Assembly: GCA_028335825.1 (NCBI GenBank)
Contig: JAIOKI010000006.1
Span: 124,001-188,000 of the forward strand
DNA length: 64,000 nt
Direction: 5' to 3'
From: Nosema muscidifuracis
Lineage: Eukaryota > Microsporidia > Nosematidae
The notes below the pieces were generated by a model. It had not been told where the DNA came from. It ran no database searches and saw nothing but the letters and a program-made list of their open reading frames with translations. Shown here piece after piece: positions 1-9,292 of the stretch; positions within the stretch are counted from its first letter, which is position 1, and each line of letters opens with the position of its first letter. The translations under genes were made by a program, and so were the position numbers.

Positions 1-1962
1 TGGTTTCTCTGGTACATTAGATTCTTTAGCTAATGTTCTTGGTAAAGGCTTTGTACTAAAACTTGTTACACTTCTGTTACCACCTTTTGAATACAAAGAT
101 GATCTAGAAGAAGTACTTGGGGTCTGTAAAACTGGTGGCTTTGTGCTAATTTGTTCAGATTTATTCAATATTTCAGGTATAGGTTTTTTAGCAAAATTAG
201 TTACTGGCGTCTTTATTGATAAATTAGAAATTGGAATTTCTTTTTTATCAATAAACGTTCTTATTATTTTATCTTCAAAGTCAATATCCTTCAATTGCTG
301 ATAAATGCCATGATTCTTACCAAACCAAAAATATTCATTAAGTAGAGGATTGTCATATTTTAGATTTAATTTCTTAAGGTTAATTATTTCGTTACCATAT
401 TTTTTAAAGAAATATTGTACTTCATAAACGGAATTAGGTAAATTTTTACCTTCTTCTCTTGAATTGAAATATTTTCTTGGTTCATTTATCAGTAAATTAA
501 GAATTGGTATATTATTTTTTTCAATAATTTCTCGAATCTTTTTAAGAACTTCTTCATCTGATAAATCTGAGAAAAGTAATAAACTCACCAAAATTTTCCA
601 TTGTCTGGATGAAACAAATTCTAATAGGTTATCATAATTCTTAGTAATTAACAAATTCATTAAGAAATACATAGGATCAGTAATTTTTTCTGTACAACTT
701 TTACTTATCATAGAGTTTATAAAAAATTTCATACTTATTGTTCGATCTTCTTTTTCCAATTCTTTTTTAACATTTTCAATATTATTTTTAATTAAATTTA
801 GTATTAATTTATCAGATAAATTAAAAAATATTTTTCCTTCTTCTTTTTCTATATCTTCATTTTCTTTTAATAAAAAACTTCCCAATTTTTTTCTAGTATC
901 TTTATTAAAAATAAAATCTTTTTCTCTGTACAATATATCTAAAATTATTGTCTCGATATTATTTTTCTGTGATATCTTTAATTTATAATTAGATATTTTA
1001 TTAATTTCTCTACCTACTATATAATTATTAATTTGTATATGAGGATTCTCATTTATAAAAGATTTACTAGATTTACAGAATATTTCAGTAGTACCACTAT
1101 TATATGAACAACAATACAAAGGATCTTTTTTACTAAAACTTATATCAAATACATTCTCTACATTAATAGATTCCTTTACACTTAATGTATCTACATCAAT
1201 ATAATCTATCTTGTTATCACTATAACTTGCTATAGTATCTTCATCAATTATATTAAAATCAATCATTGACGAATCGTGCGAACCAATTTGAGTCATTGAA
1301 TTAGAGTCGAGTTTAAAACAAACAAGATGGTTTAAATTAGTTGTAGCTAAAATCGAAGTACTACATTTAGGATTCCATCTAACATTACTAACATTTTTAA
1401 TATCTTTGTTTTGTATAGTCATTGCAATATTTTTAGCTCGAATATCTAGCACAAGTATTTTTCCACAATCAGTACCTGCACACAAAATTCTGCTAACTTT
1501 ATTATTCCACGATAAGGATGTTATATTCTCTGATATAGGTATATCACATTTATATTGTTGATCTATTTTATCAAGATTCCAAAATATTATATTACCTTTA
1601 TCTGATCCAGCTGCTATAACATTCTTAGATGGGTTGTAATCAATTCCAAGTACTTTATTAGTCAATCCATCAAAACTTTTCAAAAGTTTAAATGAAGAAT
1701 TTGTATCAGGTTCGTACAAAGCTAAAGTTCCGTTCGTATGTCCAGTTGCTAATATTTTCATATTATCTTTTTCACACCATGATATTTTACAATACTCACT
1801 ATCAGTTTGTAAAGCAGGGTAATGGGTATCTAAACTGTAGTCATATAAACTTAGTTCGGATGTTAGAGTAAATTTCGAATCCAAAATTTTCCCTTTACTT
1901 GCTAATGCAAGTAAAGGTTTTGTTTTTGAAAATGTTGTCAAATAGCTCTTATTAAAAATCAT
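1..1962 (-). CDS. SEC31: COPII coat outer-layer protein Sec31 (3' end outside window)
   Basis: The reading frame is open from the ATG at 1962 to the window edge (654 codons, no stop), so the C-terminus is missing. The N-terminal half is a seven-blade-type WD40 propeller, with blades such as VIAAGSDKGNIIFWNLD and LCAGTDCGKILVLDIR at about residues 115-180. An alpha-helical ACE1-like region follows at roughly 340-560, then a Ser/Pro-rich stretch begins, as in Sec31. In the family, Sec31 forms the outer COPII cage with Sec13 on vesicles leaving the ER. A CCCC run lies just upstream of the ATG. Its neighbour at 6.6 kb, delta-COP, belongs to the opposing retrograde coat. Other propeller-plus-solenoid coat proteins are possible, but the order of parts fits Sec31 best. 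Confidence 0.85.
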   Translation of the reverse strand, partial: MIFNKSYLTTFSKTKPLLALASKGKILDSKFTLTSELSLYDYSLDTHYPALQTDSEYCKISWCEKDNMKILATGHTNGTLALYEPDTNSSFKLLKSFDGLTNKVLGIDYNPSKNVIAAGSDKGNIIFWNLDKIDQQYKCDIPISENITSLSWNNKVSRILCAGTDCGKILVLDIRAKNIAMTIQNKDIKNVSNVRWNPKCSTSILATTNLNHLVCFKLDSNSMTQIGSHDSSMIDFNIIDEDTIASYSDNKIDYIDVDTLSVKESINVENVFDISFSKKDPLYCCSYNSGTTEIFCKSSKSFINENPHIQINNYIVGREINKISNYKLKISQKNNIETIILDILYREKDFIFNKDTRKKLGSFLLKENEDIEKEEGKIFFNLSDKLILNLIKNNIENVKKELEKEDRTISMKFFINSMISKSCTEKITDPMYFLMNLLITKNYDNLLEFVSSRQWKILVSLLLFSDLSDEEVLKKIREIIEKNNIPILNLLINEPRKYFNSREEGKNLPNSVYEVQYFFKKYGNEIINLKKLNLKYDNPLLNEYFWFGKNHGIYQQLKDIDFEDKIIRTFIDKKEIPISNLSIKTPVTNFAKKPIPEILNKSEQISTKPPVLQTPSTSSRSSLYSKGGNRSVTSFSTKPLPRTLAKESNVPEKP

Positions 1963-2629
1963 TGAAGGGGTAAAGACAAAAAAAATTTAAAGAAATAACA
2001 AAAATAAAGAAGTTTAGTTATTAAAATGTTTGTAAGATAAAAACCTTGAAAATGATGTAATAATTCTAATTAAAAAAATTATAAGAATGTGTATATTTGA
2101 ATATTATCTAATGAAAATATAAGGGTACAATTTATCTTAGAATAAATAATATTCAAGTCTTTAAATTAATTAAAATAAAAGTATTATAAAAAGGGTCTAA
2201 TAGTATTGTAAATTCAAGTATGTAATACAATAAAAGAAATTTCAAGTATATTTTATAATTAGAGAAAATTATAGTCATGTATTGTAAATTCAAGTATATA
2301 TTAAAATTAGAGAAAATTTAATAATCATGTATTAAAATTAGAGAAAATAAAAGTATTTAATACAATAAAAGAAAAAAACCATATTTTATAATTAGAGAAA
2401 ATAAAACCATATTTTACAATAAAAAAATAATTTAATAATCATGCATTAAAATAAAAGTATTTAATACAATAAAAGAAAAAAACCATATTTTATAATAAAA
2501 GATAATAAAAATTTAACTAATATTATACTTATTTTAATTTTAAGATCTTATAATTAATTTTTTATCAATCTTAAATAATTTAATAAATTTTTAAAAATCA
2601 AATTATATTTTCACTACATTGAAATACCC
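1963..2629. repeat. AT-rich intergenic region with degenerate tandem repeats
   Basis: Between about 2200 and 2510, units containing TTAGAGAAAATAAAAG and CAATAAAAGAAAAAAACCAT recur several times in different orders. No ORF or RNA signature is visible. Sequence immediately upstream of the next gene contains a CCC run. Confidence 0.6.
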
Positions 2630-2887
2630 ATGCATGACGACTTCCAATATTTATTAAATAAAAGATTATCAGAAATAATTAATAAATATAAAGATGTAGA
2701 TGATAGCTTAGATATGACTATAGATCTTCTTACAGATACTGTGTATGATAACCAGTGTATAAAGGATTATACTAAAGAAGAAAAGACTAAAGAACAAATT
2801 ATGGAATTTAACAGAGTGTATTCCCTAAAATTTGAAGTTTGTTGTTTTAATGATTTGTATGATTTATTATTTTTTAAGAATATTTAA
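2630..2887 (+). CDS. Small hypothetical protein, 85 aa
   Basis: I do not recognise this protein. It is acidic and probably helical at the N-terminus (residues 1-60), has no signal peptide or membrane segment, and ends with a hydrophobic cluster around LYDLLFF. The main support for its reality is the CCC run directly abutting the ATG (TACCCATG), the same start mark seen on the ribosomal protein genes of this window. It stands alone between two repeat-rich spacers. It could be a divergent small subunit of a conserved complex, but nothing in the sequence says which. Confidence 0.55.
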   Translation: MHDDFQYLLNKRLSEIINKYKDVDDSLDMTIDLLTDTVYDNQCIKDYTKEEKTKEQIMEFNRVYSLKFEVCCFNDLYDLLFFKNI

Positions 2888-3440
2888 ATAAAAATGTGCA
2901 TAAATTATAAGAAAATAAAAAATTGATTTTTAGAAGTTCAAATTTTAATGTTAGTAGATTGGTTTTTAAGATATAAATAATCATTTTTTTATATCTTATA
3001 ACCTTCAAAAAGACTTTATATTATATGAAAAGAAATAATTATTTAAATATTAACAACTTTATAATCTCATAAAATGTACTTGAATAATATTCATTTAATG
3101 AGAATGTAATAGAATAATATTTAACTTAAATAATATTCATCTAATGAGAATGTAATAGAATATTCATCTAATAAGAATTAATTTCAATCATTTATTTAAT
3201 GAGAATTAATTTCAATCATTCATTTAATAAGAATTAATTTTAATCATTTATTTAATGAGAATTAATTTCAATCACTTTTAAAATAAGAATATTTAAAGGG
3301 TCACTTTTATATTATTGAAATTTAATATATAATTTACTTCTCTAAACTTATTTACTAATATTTTATACATGAAAGATCACAATATTTAATTAAGATTATC
3401 CCTAAACATAGAAATTTTAAAATATTATTCTACCCTAAAA
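2888..3440. repeat. Intergenic repeats with AATGAGAATTAATTTCAATC units
   Basis: From about 3050 to 3300 a roughly 30-bp unit built on TTTAATGAGAATTAATTTCAATC recurs at least five times with small changes. It looks like local tandem duplication rather than a dispersed element. No gene is seen. Confidence 0.65.
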
Positions 3441-4634
3441 ATGATAAATCTATTCAGAATAACTTCAGTAAATTTTGAAGATCAACTTAAGGAATGTAAT
3501 AGATCTCTTAATGATAACAAACAAGAATTTCTTGATACACTTAGAGATATTATAAAATATGCACCTCAGAAATCACAAATAATAAGTAATTTTCTTATAT
3601 TACTGCTTAAAGATAATCAAGATCTCAAATCTGATATTGTAAATTTAATATCAAATATTTTATTATCATCTGATACTGAATCAATAATATCAACATTAAT
3701 TTATTGTAAATCTCTTAATTATAAAATATCATATTTTCCTAAATTAAAAATAATAGAAAATGAATATTTTAGAGATGAAGAAATTAATGAATATCTTAAT
3801 AATCTTGAAGTATTTATTGAGAAAATTAAATCCAGTACTGATTCATATTTTGATTTAGATGAGATATTATTATTTAAGATAGTACAGATTATTAAGAATT
3901 ATCAATTTGATATTAATGAATGTTTAGAAGAGTTAAACAAATTATGTATTAATAATGAAGAATTTATTGGTATTTTATATTTACAAGATAAAATAGATAT
4001 ATTTTATTTAATAATTATATTATTAAGATCTCTTAATGATGATAAATCAGTAAAGAATTTATTTCGTATTTTTGACAAGATGAATAAGAAATTTAGAAAT
4101 TTATTAATATCCCTAATTTATGAATATTTTTTAAACAGAAGAATTTATAAATATAATCAAGATATTAAATTTTTATTTGATACCAAAGAAGAAATACAAG
4201 AACTTAAGAAATATATTGATGAAGATACAATAAAAGAAATGAAAAAATATTTAAGTTTACAAAGTTTAGAATATTTTGTTCCTGAGTATAAAAATATTTA
4301 TGAGATAAATCCAATAGATTTAATTAAAAAAGAAGATTTTGATAAATTTATATTAGAGAATAGTAAAAAAGAAGATGAATTTATTATAAATGATGAATAT
4401 TTCAATTATAAAAAAGAATTATTTACAAATTTTTGTAAACTTGGATCACCAAGTATATCACATTTTCTTACTTATCTTGAGATTTATAAAGAATATTTTA
4501 AGATGACTGATATTGAACAAAATATGTTTATTGAAATATTTAATAACATGTATAATTCTAGAGATAGTTTTAAAAGAATTGTATTAGAAAAGATGGTAAG
4601 ATTTAAATTTATAAAAAAAGAATTCATTAAATAA
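3441..4634 (+). CDS. Nuclear cap-binding protein CBP80-like (MIF4G-type helical) protein, short
   Basis: This is an all-helical protein. Residues 20-70 (with LRDIIKYAPQKSQIISNFLILL) resemble the first MIF4G repeat of CBP80, where helices follow the pattern KSKILRLLC...LPEKLTIYTTL. The C-terminal 60 residues (PSISHFLTYLEIYKE, then FNNMYNSRDSFKRIVLEKM) resemble the third-repeat motif of CBP80, where a kinase-like fold is absent and a W/F-NHPQMI-VLVDKM pattern is found. CBP80 binds the m7G cap with CBP20 in the nucleus. At 397 aa it is about half the usual length and stops right after that motif. A CCC run precedes the ATG. The alternative is another HEAT/MIF4G scaffold such as a symplekin-like protein. 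Confidence 0.5.
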   Translation: MINLFRITSVNFEDQLKECNRSLNDNKQEFLDTLRDIIKYAPQKSQIISNFLILLLKDNQDLKSDIVNLISNILLSSDTESIISTLIYCKSLNYKISYFPKLKIIENEYFRDEEINEYLNNLEVFIEKIKSSTDSYFDLDEILLFKIVQIIKNYQFDINECLEELNKLCINNEEFIGILYLQDKIDIFYLIIILLRSLNDDKSVKNLFRIFDKMNKKFRNLLISLIYEYFLNRRIYKYNQDIKFLFDTKEEIQELKKYIDEDTIKEMKKYLSLQSLEYFVPEYKNIYEINPIDLIKKEDFDKFILENSKKEDEFIINDEYFNYKKELFTNFCKLGSPSISHFLTYLEIYKEYFKMTDIEQNMFIEIFNNMYNSRDSFKRIVLEKMVRFKFIKKEFIK

Positions 4635-4852
4635 ATTGTCTGATTAAATATGTCTTTTTATTTTTACTTTGTACTATGATACTTTATTTTTATTAGATTT
4701 ATATGATATTTTACTTAGTACTATATTATACTTTATTTTTATCAGTCCTATATGATATTTAATCTTCTTATTAACATACTATAGTTATCATTATATTTTA
4801 CTGATTATTCTAAAAACTTTTAATTTTTTTTTTTAAAATTTTTTACCCTCAT

Positions 4853-5284
4853 ATGGCTGTACCCGAAAAGAAATCTTTTAGAAAATTTTCATACAGAGGT
4901 ATTGATTTTGAAATAATCAAAGACATGAAATTTAGTGAATTTGCTGAACTTTTACCAAGTAGATTACGTCGTAGAGTAAAGAGAGGATTATCAAGTAGAG
5001 AAGTAGAACTTATTAAAGAATGTATAGCTTCAAAAGAAGCAATAACAAATGCACATGAGAAGCCTGAAATAGTAAAGACTCATGCTAGATCTGCTATTAT
5101 TTGGCCATGTATGGTAGGAAGTATTGTAGGTATTCATGTTGGTAATGGATATCTTCCAGTAGAAATAAGACCAGAAATGTTAGGATGTTTATTATCTGAC
5201 TTTGCACCTACACGTATACATCCTAAACATGGTAAACCTGGTATTGCTGATCATGTTGGATCAAAATTCGTACCTCTTAAATAA
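4853..5284 (+). CDS. RPS15: 40S ribosomal protein S15 (uS19)
   Basis: The 143-aa product matches the uS19 family along its length. The motif HLGKYLPVEI-type appears as [17 protein letters not shown] (about residues 97-112), followed by the [14 protein letters not shown] tail near the C-terminus, which sits at the decoding site of the small subunit head. Length is normal for eukaryotic S15. TTACCCTCAT lies just upstream of the ATG, so the start is well supported and no intron is needed. It is a single-gene unit on the plus strand. Confidence 0.97.
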   Translation: MAVPEKKSFRKFSYRGIDFEIIKDMKFSEFAELLPSRLRRRVKRGLSSREVELIKECIASKEAITNAHEKPEIVKTHARSAIIWPCMVGSIVGIHVGNGYLPVEIRPEMLGCLLSDFAPTRIHPKHGKPGIADHVGSKFVPLK

Positions 5285-5525
5285 ATAGGTTAATTTAATT
5301 TATATATAAGATTTTATATTATTTTATAATAATATATAATGTTATTTTATATTAATTTATAATACTACTTTATATTAATATATAAGACTTTATTTTATAA
5401 TAATTTATAAACTATTTTTAATTTATAATAATATATAAACTATTTTTATATAATACTTTATTTTATAAACTATTTTTTATATAATATTTAATATATAATA
5501 CTTTATTTATAAGACTTTATTCATA

Positions 5526-5636
5526 CTAAAAAAATCCTTCAAAATCTTTAGTCTTTTTGTCAGTAGATGGAGATTCTTCTTTTGTATCAGATGCTAGAGT
5601 TAGTAAAAATAAAGAGAGAATTCTAATGTAGAGCAT
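5526..5636 (-). CDS. Possible small secreted peptide, 36 aa
   Basis: A short minus-strand ORF starts with a hydrophobic leader (MLYIRILSLFLLTLAS) that looks like a signal peptide with a cleavable Ala-Ser end. It is followed by 20 polar residues rich in Lys, Asp, Glu, Ser and Thr, ending in EGFF. The codon composition is richer than the flanking DNA, which is almost pure AT. No CCC run lies upstream, which lowers confidence. It may be a real mini-secreted protein or the remnant of a larger one. Confidence 0.3.
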   Translation of the reverse strand: MLYIRILSLFLLTLASDTKEESPSTDKKTKDFEGFF

Positions 5637-6605
5637 ATTTTAAAAATAATTTCTAAATTTATATTTATTAATAACCAATCATTTTTGAATGATCATATAT
5701 TAATAAATTAAAAATGTTTTTTTAATAATATAATATATTGATAAAAAATAGGGGGTATGATAAAATAATAAGATGATATTTGATTAATAATTAATGTTAA
5801 TATTTGATTATTATTTAATTATAATATTTTATAATAAGATGATATTTGATTGAATATTTTATTATAATAGTATTATATAATTATAATAGTATTATTTTAA
5901 TAATTATAGTATTATTTTATAATAAGATAATATTTGATTATATTATATGATATTTATCTAATTATATTATATGATAAGATAATATCTACCCCTTTTTAAT
6001 TAAATATTCAGTAATATATAATATATTACAATTTATAGTCATTACTGAATATGTTAAAAGTAATTAAAGTTGATATATATTTTTGATAATTGTTGATAGA
6101 GTTATGTCTTTGATAGATTAAAACTATATTTAAGATCAATTATTTATTAAAATAAATGACAGTTAGAAATTAATTTATTTTTAATTAAATAAGACATAAA
6201 AAATATTCTACCTTTTTTATTTACTAATATATCTATTAGTAAATAAATATTGAATTTTTAATTTAAAATAAATGGTTTCTTTTTTCATTATGTATATAAT
6301 ATTGTAAAAAAGAAACTAATCATTAAAATTGATTTATTGATATTCTTTATTAAAATAATAAACTTAGTAAATTATTATATAAAAGGAAATATTTATATGA
6401 TACTAGTTAATTGTAATATCTATAAATGTAAAGAATTAATCTTTCAACTGAATGATAATAGAAATTATTAATAAATGTTACATAAAAGTCACATAGAAAT
6501 TATTAATAAAAGTTATATAAAAATTACATAAAAGTCACATAAAAATTACTAATAAATGTTATATAAAAGTCACATAAAATTATTTTAAAAAAAATTCAAT
6601 CCTTT
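5637..6605. other. Very AT-rich noncoding spacer with short repeats
   Basis: The stretch holds simple ATT/TAA-rich sequence. At about 6470-6590, four to five copies of a 30-35 bp unit with AAAAGTCACATAAAAATTA are seen. CCCC runs at about 5752 and 5990 have no usable ATG behind them. I see no gene. Confidence 0.6.
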
Positions 6606-7829
6606 TTATTCGTAAATTATCTTTAAATTCTCAACTTCAAGTATTTTCTTAATCTCAAAATCTTCTTTAACTTCTTCTTCTTCTACTCTTAATTCTTCTA
6701 CTTTTACATCCAAATATATTTCATTAGTTGTATAAAATACTTCAATAGGAAATATATCATTTACATCATTACATTTACACTGGAAATCTAAAGTATCTGA
6801 TTCTCCTTTCTTTACTTTTCCTATATTCCATTCAATTAAACTTCCTGTTTCTTTAACTCCTTCAACAAGTACATCTAACATATTCTTTTTAGGAATATTT
6901 ATTATAAGATCTTCTAAATCTTCATCAGCTACAAATTCAAAACTTATTTGATAAGTACCAAGTTTAACTTCACTTGGCCAGAATGTAAAACTTATAGGTA
7001 GATTTTTAAGATCAGTATCTTTCCATTTCATTAGAGCTATATTCTTATTAAGACTAAAATCTTTATTACTTCTTATAAGTCCATTTAAAGAAGATTCTTT
7101 ATCAAGTTTAGGACTAAATTTACATTTCATAATATCTCCTGATAATTTAATTTCTATATTCTTATATTTTTCATTCTTAATATTTATATTCATTTCTCCA
7201 TTAATTTCTAAACTCTTTACATTATTTTCTATATCAATTTCACATTTAAGTCTTTCTTTAAGTAAAACAAATACTCCATTTTGAGAAGTCTCAAATCTTT
7301 TTCGTTTTTCTATAACTTTATTTTCTTGAATAGGTATATTTTTAGCATTCTCTACTTTAATTACATTTGATTCTTTAATTAAAGGTTTAGTATATTTTAA
7401 TTCTTTTTGTTTCTTCTTCATTTCACTTTCTTTATTTTTCATCATCATTTTATAAATCTTTTCTTCTTGACTTTCCATATTTTTAATTAAACTTAAGTTA
7501 GGATACAATATATTATCACCATATAATATATTATCTATAGTAACTAACTGATCTACTGTATCATGTGTACTATTACTAACTAAAAAATTAAGTAATTTTC
7601 TTCCTTTTATTTCTTTAAATAAAAGAGAAGTTATTAAAACATAATAATTATCATTAGTAAATGTATATATATATTTATAAAGACTCTTTTCTAATACACC
7701 TTCTTTTTTAGAAACACTATTTATAAAATCCAAAAGAAGATGTTCTATTTTTGTAATACTTAATAGATCATTTAACCTGGATGTGATTTGATTAGTACGT
7801 ATGTTTGTAATAAAAGCACCTATAATCAT
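6606..7829 (-). CDS. RET2: Coatomer subunit delta (delta-COP, Ret2/archain)
   Basis: The protein has the delta-COP architecture. An N-terminal longin-like region (about 1-115) is followed by a charged coiled linker (about 120-165), then a mu-homology domain from about residue 185 to the end. That domain begins VFVLLKERLKCEIDIENN and contains the segments ALMKWKDTDLKNLPISFTFWPSE and SDTLDFQCKCNDVNDIFPIEV, which match the family pattern LKW...PL..N.WPSE and LEFS....DDFFPV. Coatomer coats Golgi-to-ER vesicles. At 407 aa it is shorter than yeast Ret2 (about 546). A CCCC run lies just before the ATG at 7829. Confidence 0.9.
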   Translation of the reverse strand: MIIGAFITNIRTNQITSRLNDLLSITKIEHLLLDFINSVSKKEGVLEKSLYKYIYTFTNDNYYVLITSLLFKEIKGRKLLNFLVSNSTHDTVDQLVTIDNILYGDNILYPNLSLIKNMESQEEKIYKMMMKNKESEMKKKQKELKYTKPLIKESNVIKVENAKNIPIQENKVIEKRKRFETSQNGVFVLLKERLKCEIDIENNVKSLEINGEMNINIKNEKYKNIEIKLSGDIMKCKFSPKLDKESSLNGLIRSNKDFSLNKNIALMKWKDTDLKNLPISFTFWPSEVKLGTYQISFEFVADEDLEDLIINIPKKNMLDVLVEGVKETGSLIEWNIGKVKKGESDTLDFQCKCNDVNDIFPIEVFYTTNEIYLDVKVEELRVEEEEVKEDFEIKKILEVENLKIIYE

Positions 7830-7859
7830 TAAAGGGGTAAAAAAATATTCAATTAAGGA

Positions 7860-8190
7860 AATCTAAATAATAAATTATTCTTATAAGGAATATAAATAAA
7901 TTATTCTATAAGATTATTCTAAGAAATATAAATAAATTATTCTATGAGATTATTTAAGAAATATAACTAATAAACTATTCTATAAGATTATTTAAGAAAT
8001 ATAACTAAATTATTATATAAAATTATTTTAAAAAATATAAATAAATTATTCTATAAGAATATTTAAGAAATATAACTAATTAACTATTCTATAAGATTAT
8101 TTAAGAAATATAACTAATAAATTATTCTTACTACAAATGTTTTAAAAATATAAATTATTCTATAAGATTATTTTAAAAATCTTATTTTTC
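7860..8190. repeat. About 35-bp tandem repeats between RET2 and RPB6
   Basis: A unit around TTATTCTATAAGATTATTT plus AAGAAATATAA recurs about eight times with small variations across this spacer between two divergent genes. It must contain both promoters, yet shows no motif other than CCC at each end. Confidence 0.7.
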
Positions 8191-8195
8191 TACCC

Positions 8196-8471
8196 ATGGA
8201 TGATGCAATGGAAATAATTGAAGAAGTAAAAGTTGTAGATAAACGTGTTACTATGCCTAGGATGACTAAATATGAAAGAGCTCATATATTGGGTGTACGT
8301 GCTTCTCAGTTAAATGCTGGTGCACCTCCATTTGTTGATATAGAAGATGAGACTGATAGTTTGAAGATTGCTAGAAAAGAACTTGATGAACGTAAAATTC
8401 CTTTTATAATTAGAAGGAAGTTTCCTGATGGATCTTTTGAAGATTGGCCTATCAATGAACTTGAGTTATAG
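8196..8471 (+). CDS. RPB6: DNA-directed RNA polymerases I, II and III subunit Rpb6 (ABC23)
   Basis: The 91-aa protein contains the whole conserved C-terminal core of Rpb6: [18 protein letters not shown], then APPFVDIE, then [18 protein letters not shown] and a terminal acidic-aromatic segment ending [10 protein letters not shown]. Rpb6 is shared by all three nuclear polymerases and helps assemble the largest subunit. The long acidic N-terminal tail found in yeast and animals is reduced to about 15 residues. The CCC run abuts the ATG (TACCCATGG), fixing the start. Confidence 0.97.
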   Translation: MDDAMEIIEEVKVVDKRVTMPRMTKYERAHILGVRASQLNAGAPPFVDIEDETDSLKIARKELDERKIPFIIRRKFPDGSFEDWPINELEL

Positions 8472-8660
8472 AAATTTAAATATATAAATTAAATATTTTA
8501 CTTCCATATTGAAATATATAAATCAAATATTTTACATCCATATTAAATATGTGAATTAAATATTTTACATCCATATTAAATATGTAAAAATTAAATATTT
8601 TACTTCCATATTGAAATATATAAATTAAATATTTTACTTCCATATTTAAATATATATAAT
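8472..8660. repeat. About 36-bp tandem repeats downstream of RPB6
   Basis: Five imperfect copies of a unit with AAATTAAATATTTTACTTCC follow directly after the RPB6 stop codon. They lie between convergent genes, so they fall in the shared 3' region. Confidence 0.75.
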
Positions 8661-8730
8661 TTATGCTAAATAAATTTTATTTATATTTTTTTTATTTATG
8701 CAGATACAAACAAACTGTAAAATAAAATAT

Positions 8731-8937
8731 TTATAATTCTTTATTTTTTATGTAAGATGGTCTGTATTGTGCCATGTATATACAAGCCCATGATATATAA
8801 GTAAACCATATTGCTCCAATTATTCCTATTCTTATTTCTTCTTTGTATTTTATTTGATTATTTCTAGTAAGAAGAAGTATCCCAGTAGTTGTAATAATCA
8901 TGAGAAGAAGTGTTAAAATAAGTACACTAAAAATCAT
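8731..8937 (-). CDS. VMA9: V-type H+-ATPase subunit e (Vma9-like)
   Basis: A 68-aa protein with two membrane segments, residues 2-24 and about 37-56. The second ends with SWACIYMAQYRPSY, which resembles the family signature W..AYLAQ.NPL of V-ATPase subunit e. In the family this hydrophobic subunit belongs to the Vo sector that pumps protons into acidic compartments. Size and topology fit well. A CCCC run sits a few bases before the ATG. Identification rests on the short C-terminal signature and topology, so a different two-pass mini-protein cannot be excluded. Confidence 0.7.
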   Translation of the reverse strand: MIFSVLILTLLLMIITTTGILLLTRNNQIKYKEEIRIGIIGAIWFTYISWACIYMAQYRPSYIKNKEL

Positions 8938-8959
8938 TTAGGGGTAAAAAAAATATATT

Positions 8960-9270
8960 TCAGATTATGTTTATAAGAATATTATATTTATAAGAATATT
9001 ATTGAACTAAGTATATTTCTTATATAATTTTTATATAAGCTAATCTTCTTATACAATTTTTATATAACTTAATCTTCTTATGTATTTCTTATATGATTTT
9101 TATATAAGTTAAATTTTCTATATAATTTTTATATAAGTTAATCTTCTTATATGATTTTTATATAATGTAATCTTCTTATATAATTTCTTATATATTTATT
9201 ATATAACTTAATCTTCTTATATGATTTTTGTATAACTTAATCTTCTTATGTATTTATTATATAATGTAAT
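8960..9270. repeat. About 30-bp tandem repeats (TTATATGATTTTTATATAA units)
   Basis: Around ten imperfect copies of a unit containing CTTAATCTTCTTATATGATT fill the spacer between the promoter of the subunit e gene and the end of the UTP18-like gene. Short ORFs called here are by-products of the repeat. Confidence 0.75.
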
Positions 9271-9292
9271 TTATAGACCTATTAAAATTAAC

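Noticed and set aside
7860-9270. CRISPR-like arrays in spacers with 30-36 bp repeats
   Set aside because: Units are directly adjacent, degenerate and AT-only, without unique spacers or cas genes; this is a eukaryotic genome.
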